A DNA stretch of 64,000 nt from Sphingobium soli. Its GTDB lineage: Bacteria; Pseudomonadota; Alphaproteobacteria; Sphingomonadales; Sphingomonadaceae. Below the pieces are notes generated by a model. That model was given only the letters and a program-made list of their open reading frames with translations, made no database searches and was not told the DNA's origin. The position numbers were made by a program, and so were the translations under genes. This document shows, in pieces, positions 9,898 through 20,982 of the stretch; the stretch's first letter is position 1; the number at the start of each line of letters is the position of its first letter. The DNA lies in assembly GCF_020782245.1 (NCBI RefSeq), contig NZ_JAJGNP010000001.1:62001-126000 (forward strand), read 5' to 3'.

Positions 9898-11000
9898 CAG
9901 TCCTTATGCTCCTTGATGCCGCTGACCAGCATCGACAATATGGCCCATACGACCATGCCAACCGCAAACACGCCAAGAATGGCGCGCATCCGGCGCGGCT
10001 CGGAAGGATAATCAGGCATATTAGGTTCAACGATGCGTTCGACATAAGCGCGCTTGCGGCGTGCTTCATTGCGGGCATCTTGCAGCGAGGTGATCGCGGA
10101 GGCGAGCACCTTGTCAGCAAGTTGGCTTTCCAGTTGCAAGCGCTGATATTGCGCTGCCGTTGCGGCGAGCGACTTCTGATTACCCGCGACAATGCCGGTC
10201 TGCTCGTCAATTTCCTTGTTCAACTGCCGAACCCGACTCTCCAATACCGGAATTTGCGGGTTTTGCGGCGTGAATGCGCGCAATTGGACGAGTTGCGTCT
10301 TGGTCGTGATCATCTCATCTTGAAGCTTGGAAACCATCTGCAATTGCACATTGGCCTGCTGTTCCGGGTCTACAACGCCTTTCAGGTTGCGATAATTCGA
10401 AAGAGCGAGTGCGGCTTGCCTGGACGCGCTTTTCGCTTCTTCCAATTCCTTGGAAGCATAACCAATCAGGTCACCGCGCGAACGCTGGTTCAATTGGTTG
10501 ACGAGCGTTTCAGCCTGCGCCAGCAATCGACGATTGATTTCATAAGCATCTTTGGGTGCAAAGGCGCGCACCTTGAGCGTGGTGATGGATGAGCCGGCAT
10601 TATAGGCCACCTCCACCTTATTGGTGTAATATTGAAAAAGCTTGTCGAACGATCCGCCTGAACCAAATGGATTGAACCGGTTCAGGATCGATATGGAGTC
10701 ATTGCCATAGGCGCGCGTGACAAGCCCGTTTTTATTGAGCGTCGTCAAAGCATCGCGCGACAGGATATAATCCTGCGTGGCATAGCCTTCATTCCCCGAT
10801 GACCCGCCAGATTTTATCAGCGAACTCAAGCCCGAAACGTCCGATTTATCGGAGTTGCGAACGACAAAATGCGACTCGGAAATGTACAGACTGGAACTCA
10901 GCGAATAGTAAAGTATCGCTATCGCCGTAGGAATCAGGACCGAGGCGATAAAGAGAGTCGGCACGCGCCCGACGCGATCAGGAATTTTCAGCATTGGCAC
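9897..11000 (-). CDS. kpsE: Capsule export inner-membrane/periplasmic protein (KpsE/CtrB type)
   Basis: A polysaccharide co-polymerase type protein of 367 residues that links the ABC exporter to the outer-membrane channel. One transmembrane segment lies at residues ~15-35 and one near the C-terminus ('AILGVFAVGMVVWAILSML'). Between them is a long periplasmic part with coiled-coil stretches ('LESRVRQLNKEIDEQTG'). No kinase domain is attached, as expected for group 2 type systems. GTG 11000 is the first in-frame start, and ATG 10994 is equally possible. It is first in the operon, with the divergent ugd promoter region upstream. Confidence 0.9.
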   Translation of the reverse strand: MPMLKIPDRVGRVPTLFIASVLIPTAIAILYYSLSSSLYISESHFVVRNSDKSDVSGLSSLIKSGGSSGNEGYATQDYILSRDALTTLNKNGLVTRAYGNDSISILNRFNPFGSGGSFDKLFQYYTNKVEVAYNAGSSITTLKVRAFAPKDAYEINRRLLAQAETLVNQLNQRSRGDLIGYASKELEEAKSASRQAALALSNYRNLKGVVDPEQQANVQLQMVSKLQDEMITTKTQLVQLRAFTPQNPQIPVLESRVRQLNKEIDEQTGIVAGNQKSLAATAAQYQRLQLESQLADKVLASAITSLQDARNEARRKRAYVERIVEPNMPDYPSEPRRMRAILGVFAVGMVVWAILSMLVSGIKEHKD

Positions 11001-11177
11001 TCGTCAGCCCATAGTTTGGGCTTGTGTTAGGAGTGGCATCCGGCAAAGTCCAGCCTATTGCATCGCGGCACAGAGACGGCGTCCTTGGCCTCTTTGGCGT
11101 CCTCACTCCTTGTTTGTAATCCGCAAAGGGCGTGCTAGGGCGAGCGCTCCTTCCTACAGCAGGGGCTGTGCGGCTTT

Positions 11178-13542
<2,365 letters not shown>

Positions 13543-13554
13543 ACGGAGGCGGTC

Positions 13555-14454
13555 ATGACCACCACCCTCATCACAGGCGCGGCGGGCTTTACCGGCCGCT
13601 ATCTGGCGCGGCGGCTGGCTAATGGCGGCCATCGCGTGGTGGCGCTGTTGCGCGAGCCGACTGCTCTGGCGGAAGCGGGCGTCGCTGAGAGCCATGTCTG
13701 CGACCTGACCGACGCGACAGGCCTGCACGCCATCATGCGTCGGGTGCAGCCCGATCACATCATCCATCTGGCCGCGATCGCCTTCGTCGCGCATGACGAT
13801 CTGGCCGACATGTATCAGAGCAACATCGTCGGCCTGCGCAACCTGCTGGGAGCCGCCAACTGCCTCGACCGCCAGCCCCGATCCATTCTGGTGGCGAGCA
13901 GCGCGAATATCTACGGCAATGGCAGGCCGGGCCGCTTGAGCGAAGACGTGCCCCCTGCCCCCGCCAATGATTATGGCGTGACGAAAGCAGCCGGCGAGAT
14001 GATCTGCCGCCTGTTTGAGCGGCGACTGCCGATCATCGTCACCCGCCCGTTCAACTATACCGGCGTTGGACAATCGCCCAGCTTCCTTATTCCCAAGATC
14101 GTCGATCATGTCCGGCACCACGCACCCGATATCGAACTGGGCAATCTGGACGTGGCGCGCGATTTTTCCGATGTGCGCATGGTGGTCGATGCTTATGCCC
14201 GGCTGATCGAGGAGCCGGCTGCGATCGGCGGGACATTCAATGTCTGTTCGGGCGAGGCGACCAGCCTTGGTCAGCTTCTGGACAGTATCCGCCGATTATC
14301 GGGTCATGATTTCGCGGTGCGGGTCAACCCAGCCTTCGTTCGCGCCGACGAGGTCAAGACCCTGTGCGGTGACGCGGCCCGGATCGAAGCCGTAATCGGC
14401 CCGCTGGCGCGCGTGCCACTGGATGAAACGCTGCAGTGGATGCTGACGGCATGA
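13555..14454 (+). CDS. rmd: NAD-dependent epimerase/reductase, likely GDP-4-keto-6-deoxymannose reductase
   Basis: A 299-residue SDR protein with 'LITGAAGFTGRYLARRL', 'HLAAIAFVAHDD', 'VASSANIYGN' and catalytic 'YGVTKAAGE'. The 'FVAHDD...MYQSNIVG' region and the position directly after gmd fit Rmd, giving GDP-D-rhamnose. A related 4-epimerase/reductase producing another GDP-6-deoxyhexose cannot be excluded. Its start is 12 bp after the gmd stop, preceded by GGAGG. Confidence 0.82.
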   Translation: MTTTLITGAAGFTGRYLARRLANGGHRVVALLREPTALAEAGVAESHVCDLTDATGLHAIMRRVQPDHIIHLAAIAFVAHDDLADMYQSNIVGLRNLLGAANCLDRQPRSILVASSANIYGNGRPGRLSEDVPPAPANDYGVTKAAGEMICRLFERRLPIIVTRPFNYTGVGQSPSFLIPKIVDHVRHHAPDIELGNLDVARDFSDVRMVVDAYARLIEEPAAIGGTFNVCSGEATSLGQLLDSIRRLSGHDFAVRVNPAFVRADEVKTLCGDAARIEAVIGPLARVPLDETLQWMLTA

Positions 14455-14547
14455 GGTGACAGGATCGCAGCCGGTCGGTAATGTCTTGCAACCCGACACT
14501 GGCTGATGTTTGAATTTTCGTGGCCCGTTCGGGCGCTAGGAGACTTG

Positions 14548-15720
14548 ATGACCCGCTTGTCGTATCGCCGGATCGGCGCACGCCTTCCCCGCCTCAGCCT
14601 GATGGCCGCGTTGCTGGCGACCGCCGCATGCACCTCGGTCGGCCCCAGCACGCAGCGCGTTGCGAAAGCTGGCAAGGCCGGCGAAGCGTCGGTTCAGGGC
14701 ATTCAGGTCATCCACCTGAACGACCAGATGATTGCCGCGCGGCCCAGGATTCCGATACGCGATTTTGCGACTAATCTAGGTGATTCGCCGGCTGTCGGTG
14801 AGACTGTGGGGCCGGGCGATGTGCTGACGGTCAACATCTGGGAAGCGCCGCCCGCGGTGCTGTTCAGTTCCAATCCGACATTGAGTTCCGTCGACACCAG
14901 CCGGGCGACGTCGCTTCCGGAATTTATCGTTGGCCAGTCCGGCGAGATTTCCGTGCCCTTCGCCGGAATGGTGCCTGTCACTGGCCGCACGCTCGACTCA
15001 ATCGAGCGAGATATTACGCAGCGTCTGCGCGGCAAGGCGCATCTGCCACAGGTCGCCGTACGCCTGTTGCGCAATCAAAGCGCCAACGTGTCCGTCGTCG
15101 GCGACGTCAACCAAAGCACGCGCATGCCGCTCACCCCCAAGGGCGAGCGCATCCTGGACGCGATTGCCGCGAGCGGCGGCACCAAGGCCGCTTCGGAAAA
15201 GACGGCCATTCAGGTCAGCCGCGACGGTCAGGTCTATATGATGCCGATGTCGGCGGTGATCAGCGATCCCCGCCAGAATGTCGTGCTGCGATCGGGTGAC
15301 ATCGTCACGGCGCTGTATCAGCCCTACAGCTTCACCGCACTGGGTTCGGCGAGCAAGAGTCAGGAGCTGTATTTCGAGGCGACCGGTATCACGCTGGCGC
15401 AGGCGATGGGCCGCATCGGCGGCTTGCAGGAAGGTCGCGCCGACGCGAAGGGCGTTTTCCTGTTCCGCTGGGAAAATCCCGCACTTGTGCCCGATCACGG
15501 CGCGGATGTGGTTCCCGGCCCCGATGGGCGGATTCCTGTGATCTACCGCGTCGATATGCGCGATCCGGGCACCTATTTCGCGATGCAGAAATTCCTCATC
15601 CAGGATAAGGACGTGCTGTATATCTCGACCAATCCGGTTGCCGAAGCCCAGCGCGTCTTCAGCCTGTTCGCCTCCACGGTTCTGCCACTGGTCGCGATCG
15701 ACAGAGCCATCAGCCGCTGA
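14548..15720 (+). CDS. Outer-membrane polysaccharide export lipoprotein (Wza/KpsD/CtrA type)
   Basis: A 390-residue exported protein. The signal sequence 'LSLMAALLATAAC' ends in a lipobox-like Cys near residue 28. 'GPGDVLTVNIWEAP' (~residue 90) is the Poly_export entry motif, and 'NVSVVGDVNQSTRMPLTP' (~180) begins SLBB-type repeats. It should form the outer-membrane channel with the KpsE-like protein. The start is set at ATG 14548 because AGGAG lies 5 nt upstream; an ATG at 14506 is in frame but lacks such a site. It is encoded away from the ABC genes, behind the GDP-sugar genes. Confidence 0.88.
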   Translation: MTRLSYRRIGARLPRLSLMAALLATAACTSVGPSTQRVAKAGKAGEASVQGIQVIHLNDQMIAARPRIPIRDFATNLGDSPAVGETVGPGDVLTVNIWEAPPAVLFSSNPTLSSVDTSRATSLPEFIVGQSGEISVPFAGMVPVTGRTLDSIERDITQRLRGKAHLPQVAVRLLRNQSANVSVVGDVNQSTRMPLTPKGERILDAIAASGGTKAASEKTAIQVSRDGQVYMMPMSAVISDPRQNVVLRSGDIVTALYQPYSFTALGSASKSQELYFEATGITLAQAMGRIGGLQEGRADAKGVFLFRWENPALVPDHGADVVPGPDGRIPVIYRVDMRDPGTYFAMQKFLIQDKDVLYISTNPVAEAQRVFSLFASTVLPLVAIDRAISR

Positions 15721-15734
15721 CAATGAGCGAGTCG

Positions 15735-15757
15735 GGGCGAGCAAGGCTTGTTCGCCC
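15735..15757. repeat. Inverted repeat between convergent export and manC genes
   Basis: GGGCGAGC (15735-15742) pairs with GTTCGCCC (15750-15757) around a 7-nt loop, with one G-U pair. It lies in the 57-bp gap between convergent genes and may end both transcripts, but no T-run follows on either strand. Confidence 0.35.
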
Positions 15758-15777
15758 GGGCCCGTCACCCTTTGCCG

Positions 15778-16878
15778 TCAGGGCGTCAGTCCGGCCGCCT
15801 TCATCTGTTCGACAACGCCCCTGACGTCCTGCGATCGGTCGCGCGGCATCACCAGCACGCCCTGCGCCGTCGACACGACGACGCAATCGCGCATGCCAAG
15901 GGTAGCGACCGGCGGGCCGCCATCGACATAGATGAGGTTGCCTGCGCCATCGACGGTAACGGCCTCGCCCTTCACCGCATTACCTTTCGGGTCGCGATCA
16001 CGCACCGCCCATAAGGCGTTCCAGGAGCCGACATCGGACCACCCCATGTCGACGGGCACGACCGCCGCATGATCGGTCCGTTCCATCACGGCCACGTCGA
16101 TCGAGACATTGGGGCTGGCGCTAAATTCCGCCTCGCCCGGCAGGACAAATCCGTCCTGCATTGTCGCCTGCGCCATCGCGTCGACCGCAGCCGCGCGCAC
16201 GGCGGGCACATGCTGGTCCAGTTCGTCCAGCAGGACGCCGGCGCGGAACAGGAAGATGCCGCCGTTCCAGTAATGGCGTCCATCGGCCAGATAGGCCTCG
16301 GCCCGCGCCAATGGGGGCTTTTCCACAAATTCGGCGACCGCGTGAATATCATTGGCGGCGTCGATCACATCGCCCTTGCGGATATAGCCATAGCCCGTTT
16401 CGGGATAATGCGGCTGGATGCCGAACGTCACCAGCCTGCCATCGCGCGCCGCCCCCAGCGCCGACGCGACGGCGCCCCGAAACGCTGTAACATTGGCGAT
16501 CACATGGTCCGACGGCATCACGAGCATCAGCGCCGCGGGATCGCGCGCAGCGATCCAGGCTGCTGCAATGGCGATGGCGGGCGCGGTATTGCGACCTTCG
16601 GGCTCCAGCAGGATCGCCGCCGTGCTGTAGCCCCCGTCGGCAAGCTGTTGCTGCACCAGCGGCCCTTGCGCCCCGCTCGACACGATCAGCGGCTTTTCAA
16701 AGCCCGGCAGATCATAGGTTCGCTCAATGGTTTCCTGCAACATCGAACGATCCCCGACGAGCGGCATGAACTGCTTTGGGCAGGCGGCATGGGAGGCCGG
16801 CCACAGGCGCGTGCCCGCGCCCCCGGACAGGATCACCGGATAAATTGTGGTCGAAGAAGAAGAGGCAGAAATGGTCAA
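15778..16878 (-). CDS. manC: Mannose-1-phosphate guanylyltransferase
   Basis: Makes GDP-mannose from mannose-1-phosphate and GTP for gmd. A 366-residue protein with the pyrophosphorylase loop 'VILSGGAGTRLWPAS', 'KQFMPLVGDRSMLQET' and 'FVEKP'. It lacks the C-terminal phosphomannose isomerase cupin found in bifunctional AlgA/ManC proteins of ~470 residues, so it is monofunctional. It is convergent with the export lipoprotein gene. No phosphomannomutase gene is in the window. Confidence 0.93.
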   Translation of the reverse strand: MTISASSSSTTIYPVILSGGAGTRLWPASHAACPKQFMPLVGDRSMLQETIERTYDLPGFEKPLIVSSGAQGPLVQQQLADGGYSTAAILLEPEGRNTAPAIAIAAAWIAARDPAALMLVMPSDHVIANVTAFRGAVASALGAARDGRLVTFGIQPHYPETGYGYIRKGDVIDAANDIHAVAEFVEKPPLARAEAYLADGRHYWNGGIFLFRAGVLLDELDQHVPAVRAAAVDAMAQATMQDGFVLPGEAEFSASPNVSIDVAVMERTDHAAVVPVDMGWSDVGSWNALWAVRDRDPKGNAVKGEAVTVDGAGNLIYVDGGPPVATLGMRDCVVVSTAQGVLVMPRDRSQDVRGVVEQMKAAGLTP

Positions 16879-17160
16879 AATCCCTGATGGCGGCGCGTCA
16901 TGATCCGCGGCCCTAGCATGAAAGGCGTAAAGAAATCCGCATTGATGCGGCCCTGTCTATGAAGCGGCAGGGGTCGATGCAATCCATGGCGGGCGAACGC
17001 TGTCTTTTTCCTCTCGCTTTGGCGATGGGGGCGGTCTGGCCCCGGGACCAATACCGCCCCGATCGCGATGAACCGCTAAAAAAGGCTGTTCGCGCCTGCA
17101 CTGTACCGATATGTCGGGCCAAAGCGGTCCGCCTCGCGGGCCTGCAAGTGGGGGATTTGA

Positions 17161-17952
17161 ATGGATTGGTTGCACGCGATCGCGGGGCTGTTCGTCGGTG
17201 TCATGGTGGGCATGACGGGCGTTGGCGGCGGATCGCTGATGGCGCCGATCCTGATCCTGCTGTTCGGCGTGTCGCCAACGACGGCGGTGGGCACGGACCT
17301 GTGGTTCGCGGCAATCACCAAATCCGTGGGCGGGTTCGTCCACCATCATCATGGCGGCGCCGAAGGCCGGCCCGATTATGAAGTCATCAAGCGCCTGTGC
17401 CTGGGCAGCCTGCCCGCCGCCGTCATCGTCCTGATCTTTCTGTCGCAGATCGACGCGCAGCAGATCAAGGGCGGGCTCATCATGAACGCGCTGGGGGTGG
17501 TGCTGATCCTCACGGCCGTCGCTACCCTGTTCCGGGGCCGGTTCCACCACATGGCGGTCCATGCGCGCAAGGATACCGCGCACAATTTCCTGCGCTATCA
17601 GGCCGGCCTCACCGTGACGGCCGGCGCCCTGCTGGGCGCGATGGTCACGCTGACGTCCGTGGGCGCTGGGGCGCTGGGCGCGACGCTGTTGCTGGCGCTC
17701 TATCCGCTGCGAATGCGATTGCAGAAGCTGATCGCGACCGACATCGTCCATGCCGTGCCATTGACGCTGGTGGCGGGCCTGGGGCATTTGTTCATCGGCA
17801 ATTTCAACCTGTTGCTGCTGCTCAACCTGCTGGCAGGCTCGATCCCCGGCATCATCATCGGATCGATGCTGGCGTCCAAGGTGCCGGAAAAGATGTTGCA
17901 GCCCTTGCTTGCTTGCGTCCTCGTCGTTGCCGGCTGGCGCTTGCTGGGCTGA
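17161..17952 (+). CDS. TauE/SafE family sulfite/organosulfur exporter-like permease
   Basis: A 263-residue membrane protein with about seven to eight hydrophobic segments. The N-terminal 'GLFVGVMVGMTGVGGGSLMAPIL' type pattern and the second half 'TSVGAGALGATLLLALYPLR' are the paired signature of TauE/SafE permeases. The substrate is unknown. The sulfotransferase gene of the nearby polysaccharide locus makes a sulfur-related role tempting but unproven. The 282 bp upstream contain a strong inverted repeat (GGGGCGGT at 17028, ACCGCCCC at 17053) and no gene. Confidence 0.88.
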   Translation: MDWLHAIAGLFVGVMVGMTGVGGGSLMAPILILLFGVSPTTAVGTDLWFAAITKSVGGFVHHHHGGAEGRPDYEVIKRLCLGSLPAAVIVLIFLSQIDAQQIKGGLIMNALGVVLILTAVATLFRGRFHHMAVHARKDTAHNFLRYQAGLTVTAGALLGAMVTLTSVGAGALGATLLLALYPLRMRLQKLIATDIVHAVPLTLVAGLGHLFIGNFNLLLLLNLLAGSIPGIIIGSMLASKVPEKMLQPLLACVLVVAGWRLLG

Positions 17953-17968
17953 CCAGCAGACGCCGGCT

Positions 17969-19099
17969 TTACGTCCCCAGCAACCGGGCCACCACATCCC
18001 GCCAGGATCGTGTGACCGCGTCCATGCCGAAGGCGTCAATGCGGTCGCCGGGATATAATCTTGTTTCCCGATCGAGTTGCTGTGCCATGGCGATCGCCAT
18101 TGCCGGGGCATCCCCCGGATCGACAAGCCGACCATAGCGTCCGTCATCGAGCAAATGCGCAGCATTGCCCGCGCTGATCGATGCGACGCAGGGCGCGCCC
18201 ACCGCCATCGCCTCCAGCAGCACATTCGCCGATCCTTCCCACCAGGACGGAAGCACGAATGCGTCGCAGCGCGCCAACCAGGGGAAGACGTTCGCCACCG
18301 TGCCGGGCAAGGCCAGGTCATCGGCGATACCCAGGTCCTGGCCCTGCGCCATCAATCGTGCGCGGGCGTCGTCGCGGCTTTCGCCCAGAATGATGAGCCG
18401 AGCGGGCATGTGCCCGCGCAGCAGCGCGAAGGCGCGCAGCAAGGTGTGGAAATTCTTTTGTGGCGCCAGTCTGCCTATGGCGAGAACGACGGGCCTGTCG
18501 CCGCCCAGCCAGGAATGTGGCGCGGCATCGCCGATGCGGGCCTGCGCCGACGCCCGGTCGATGCCATTGGCAATGACAGTGACCCGCCCTGAGCGGCGGG
18601 CGAGGTCGAAGGCCGGGGTATCGGACAAGGTCGGCGACACGAGAACCAGATGCGCGGCATCGGCGGCGATCAGGCGTGCCATGCCTACCCGACCGGTCCG
18701 CTTCCACCGCCCCGACGGCGCGGTCGGGATGGCGCGCATGATGTCGTTGCTGATGCGATAGAGCCGTTTGACGCCGCGGATCCCGCGGCTCGCGGCCCAG
18801 ACCGTCCCATGGCCATGATTGCCCGCCGAAATCAAAAGCCGCGGTCGATGCGCGCGCAAATGCCGGTGAAGCGCGATCACCGCGTCGGCCTTTTCCCGCA
18901 GACGAGAATGGCCGACGCCTGGCAACAGGGCATGATGCGGGACTCCGGCAGCGCCCTCCCCGCCCGGCAAAGCCGTGACCAGTTGCACGTCATGACCAGC
19001 CAGCGCCAGATCGGCGGCAATCAGGCGCGCATTACGCACGACTCCCGTCGCGACCAGCGCATGCACATAGATACAGATCAACGGCCGCGCCGGTCCCAT
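17969..19099 (-). CDS. GT4-type glycosyltransferase, last gene of ATP-grasp operon
   Basis: A 376-residue GT-B glycosyltransferase. 'VLAIGRLAPQKNFHTLL' and 'PSWWEGSANVLLEAMAVG' (E-x7-E) are the donor-site motifs of family GT4. 'LYRISNDIMRAIP' lies in the acceptor domain. The start is ATG 19097-19099, preceded by GGTGGTGGA, inside the end of the upstream gene (22-nt overlap). The donor and acceptor are unknown. Its coupling to two ATP-grasp proteins and a nucleotidyltransferase suggests a dedicated glycoconjugate. Confidence 0.85.
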   Translation of the reverse strand: MGPARPLICIYVHALVATGVVRNARLIAADLALAGHDVQLVTALPGGEGAAGVPHHALLPGVGHSRLREKADAVIALHRHLRAHRPRLLISAGNHGHGTVWAASRGIRGVKRLYRISNDIMRAIPTAPSGRWKRTGRVGMARLIAADAAHLVLVSPTLSDTPAFDLARRSGRVTVIANGIDRASAQARIGDAAPHSWLGGDRPVVLAIGRLAPQKNFHTLLRAFALLRGHMPARLIILGESRDDARARLMAQGQDLGIADDLALPGTVANVFPWLARCDAFVLPSWWEGSANVLLEAMAVGAPCVASISAGNAAHLLDDGRYGRLVDPGDAPAMAIAMAQQLDRETRLYPGDRIDAFGMDAVTRSWRDVVARLLGT

Positions 19100-20163
19100 T
19101 CCACCACCTGCGCGCCCTGCCAGCGTTCGACCGGCACATGCGCCAGATGATGGCGGTACAGGTCGCCCAGCCGCGTGTCCGATAGTCCCCGCCCGCTGAC
19201 GAGTTGCAGGATGTCCGTTCCGGGATTCCAATTTCCCTCAACCAGCACAGGGCCCGCGCATGTCAGGCCCACATCCCATCCGATGACGGTAAAGTCGGCA
19301 AAGGCGCGATGGGCGCGCACCGCCAGCGCAATCGCTTCTCCTAGGTCGGGGACGGCGGCCCCCATGATCTTCGCCCCCGTGGCGGGATGTCGCTCCAGGG
19401 CGTCGGGTCGACCTTCGGCGCTGCGCCATGCCACCCCGCAATAGCCTTGTTCATCAATCCCAAGAACGAGATTGCCGGCATTGAAATTGTCCACAGGGCG
19501 CGGTCCGCCAGCCGACAGGCGCAAAGCCAGGTCGCACGCTTCGGGCAAGCCGCCTTCGTCCAGGCACGTGACGACCCGCAATGTGGGAAGCGCGCCAGGC
19601 GATAGCGGGGCGAGGCTTTCATGCGTCGGCAGCCGACGCTGAATCACGCCACCCTTGCGCCACAGGTCCAGGAGACACGCGCGCAACTCTGTGTCGCCGA
19701 CCGCCCCTGACGGACCGCGCCAGCCCTGGCCTTCGCGCTGATAGCGCTCCACCCCTTGTCCCTTCGACCGGAAACTGGGCTTGGCGATGATGTCGGTTTC
19801 GCTCGCCAGCCAGTCCGACAGATTGCCCGCGACAACGGGGCATGAAGGGGGGATCGGCAGCCCCGCCCCCTCTGCCTTGGCGGCGAAAAGTTGCTTGTTC
19901 TTCAAAGGATTGCCACCAAAGGGAAAGGCGGCCGGGTTCAGCAGCCGATGCAGCCCTTTACGGTCGCGCATCGACAGGCCCGACTGGCGCACCGGGGCGG
20001 GCAAGAGGAGCCGCTCGGCCGCGCTCCATCCGCCCCGCCCCATCGTCGCCAATCCTTGCGACAAAGCCCGCTCAGACCGCGCCCAATGCGCGCGCAGGCC
20101 GCCATGATAGGCCGCCAACAGACTGTTGTCGTCCCGGGGCGGGACCGCGCGTATGGTGAGCAA
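19078..20163 (-). CDS. Sugar-transfer-associated ATP-grasp protein
   Basis: A 361-residue protein of the ATP-grasp type often found beside glycosyltransferases (ATPgrasp_ST-like). Seen: 'DIIAKPSFRSKGQGVERY' (ATP-binding Lys/Gly-rich loop, ~residue 125), 'LPTLRVVTCLDEGG', 'NFNAGNLVLGID' and 'FTVIGWDVGLTCAGPVLVEG' with the following Asn (metal-binding end). The N-terminal ~90 residues are basic and helical. The reaction of this family is not established; ATP-grasp enzymes usually join a carboxylate to an amine or thiol through an acyl phosphate. It lies 3 bp after the nucleotidyltransferase gene. Confidence 0.78.
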   Translation of the reverse strand: MLTIRAVPPRDDNSLLAAYHGGLRAHWARSERALSQGLATMGRGGWSAAERLLLPAPVRQSGLSMRDRKGLHRLLNPAAFPFGGNPLKNKQLFAAKAEGAGLPIPPSCPVVAGNLSDWLASETDIIAKPSFRSKGQGVERYQREGQGWRGPSGAVGDTELRACLLDLWRKGGVIQRRLPTHESLAPLSPGALPTLRVVTCLDEGGLPEACDLALRLSAGGPRPVDNFNAGNLVLGIDEQGYCGVAWRSAEGRPDALERHPATGAKIMGAAVPDLGEAIALAVRAHRAFADFTVIGWDVGLTCAGPVLVEGNWNPGTDILQLVSGRGLSDTRLGDLYRHHLAHVPVERWQGAQVVEWDRRGR

Positions 20164-20166
20164 CGG

Positions 20167-20982
20167 CTATTCCGCCGCTTGCGTGATGACGGCGCGTCGC
20201 TCCAGCAATTGCGTGGCGACGCCATGCGACCGCGCATTGTCAACGTCGATCGCCACCGCGCCATCCGACAGGATCACCGGCGCGATCGTCATGCGGAAGC
20301 AGCGCGAAAAGCGGGCGAACGTGTCCGCCAGCGTGCCGATGCCAAAGCGGAAGCGGATGAGATTCAGCAATCCGAAGGCGCCGATGATGCGCGCGGGATG
20401 CTTTACGAACTGACCGCCGCTGCGGAATGTTTCGGCCGCCGCCAGCGCATTGGCGTTCTTCAGCCAATAGGTGTTGCAGTTGGAATAGCTGTCGTCCGCG
20501 AAGCGGTAGAATTTGCGCTGCCCTTGCGGATGGGCCGCCAAAACAAAATCGCGGCGGGTGAAGGCGACGGCGGCATCCGCACCCTGCGCTTTGCAGCCTT
20601 CCATCATTTCCGCCACTGAATCCGGCGTCAGCAGGACATTGTCGGCCGTGGTGATGAGCAGCGGGAAAGTCGCCCCCTGCGCCCCCGCCAGCACCGAATC
20701 GACCAGATTGCGCTGCGCCGCGACGGGCATCAGCCGACGGGTCGCGATCAACCCGCGCAGCTGCGGCAAATCCTGTAGAACCGCCGGCTCCTCTATCGCG
20801 ACGCGGATCTGCCCGATCCGCTCGCTCGCCGCGAGCGCATCGATCACATGCACCAGCATGGGCTGCCCCGCCACCGGGACCAGGCATTTATGCGTGACGC
20901 TCGCCGCCTGTGCCAGCGGATCGGTCGCGCCGTCGCGCTTGCCCGCGAGCACCAGCGCCGTCGCCTTGCCGTCCGTCGGCAT
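20167..20982 (-). CDS. MobA-like nucleotidyltransferase
   Basis: A 271-residue NTP transferase. The N-terminal 'ALVLAGKRDGATDPLA' with 'HKCLVPVAGQPMLVHVIDAL' is the nucleotide-binding signature, in the AG-x-R-x-G form rather than the usual GG-x-G-x-R. 'LLITTADNVLLT' holds the metal-binding acidic residue. It should activate a phosphorylated sugar, polyol or similar alcohol. The start is ATG 20980-20982, sharing one base with the stop of the ligase gene (TGATG); a 45-residue in-frame extension to 21117 lies inside that gene and has no family motif. Confidence 0.8.
   Translation of the reverse strand: MPTDGKATALVLAGKRDGATDPLAQAASVTHKCLVPVAGQPMLVHVIDALAASERIGQIRVAIEEPAVLQDLPQLRGLIATRRLMPVAAQRNLVDSVLAGAQGATFPLLITTADNVLLTPDSVAEMMEGCKAQGADAAVAFTRRDFVLAAHPQGQRKFYRFADDSYSNCNTYWLKNANALAAAETFRSGGQFVKHPARIIGAFGLLNLIRFRFGIGTLADTFARFSRCFRMTIAPVILSDGAVAIDVDNARSHGVATQLLERRAVITQAAE

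Noticed and set aside
16957..18321. 454-codon minus-strand open frame
   Set aside because: It covers the TauE/SafE gene on the other strand and shows only His/Arg/Gln-rich antisense composition.
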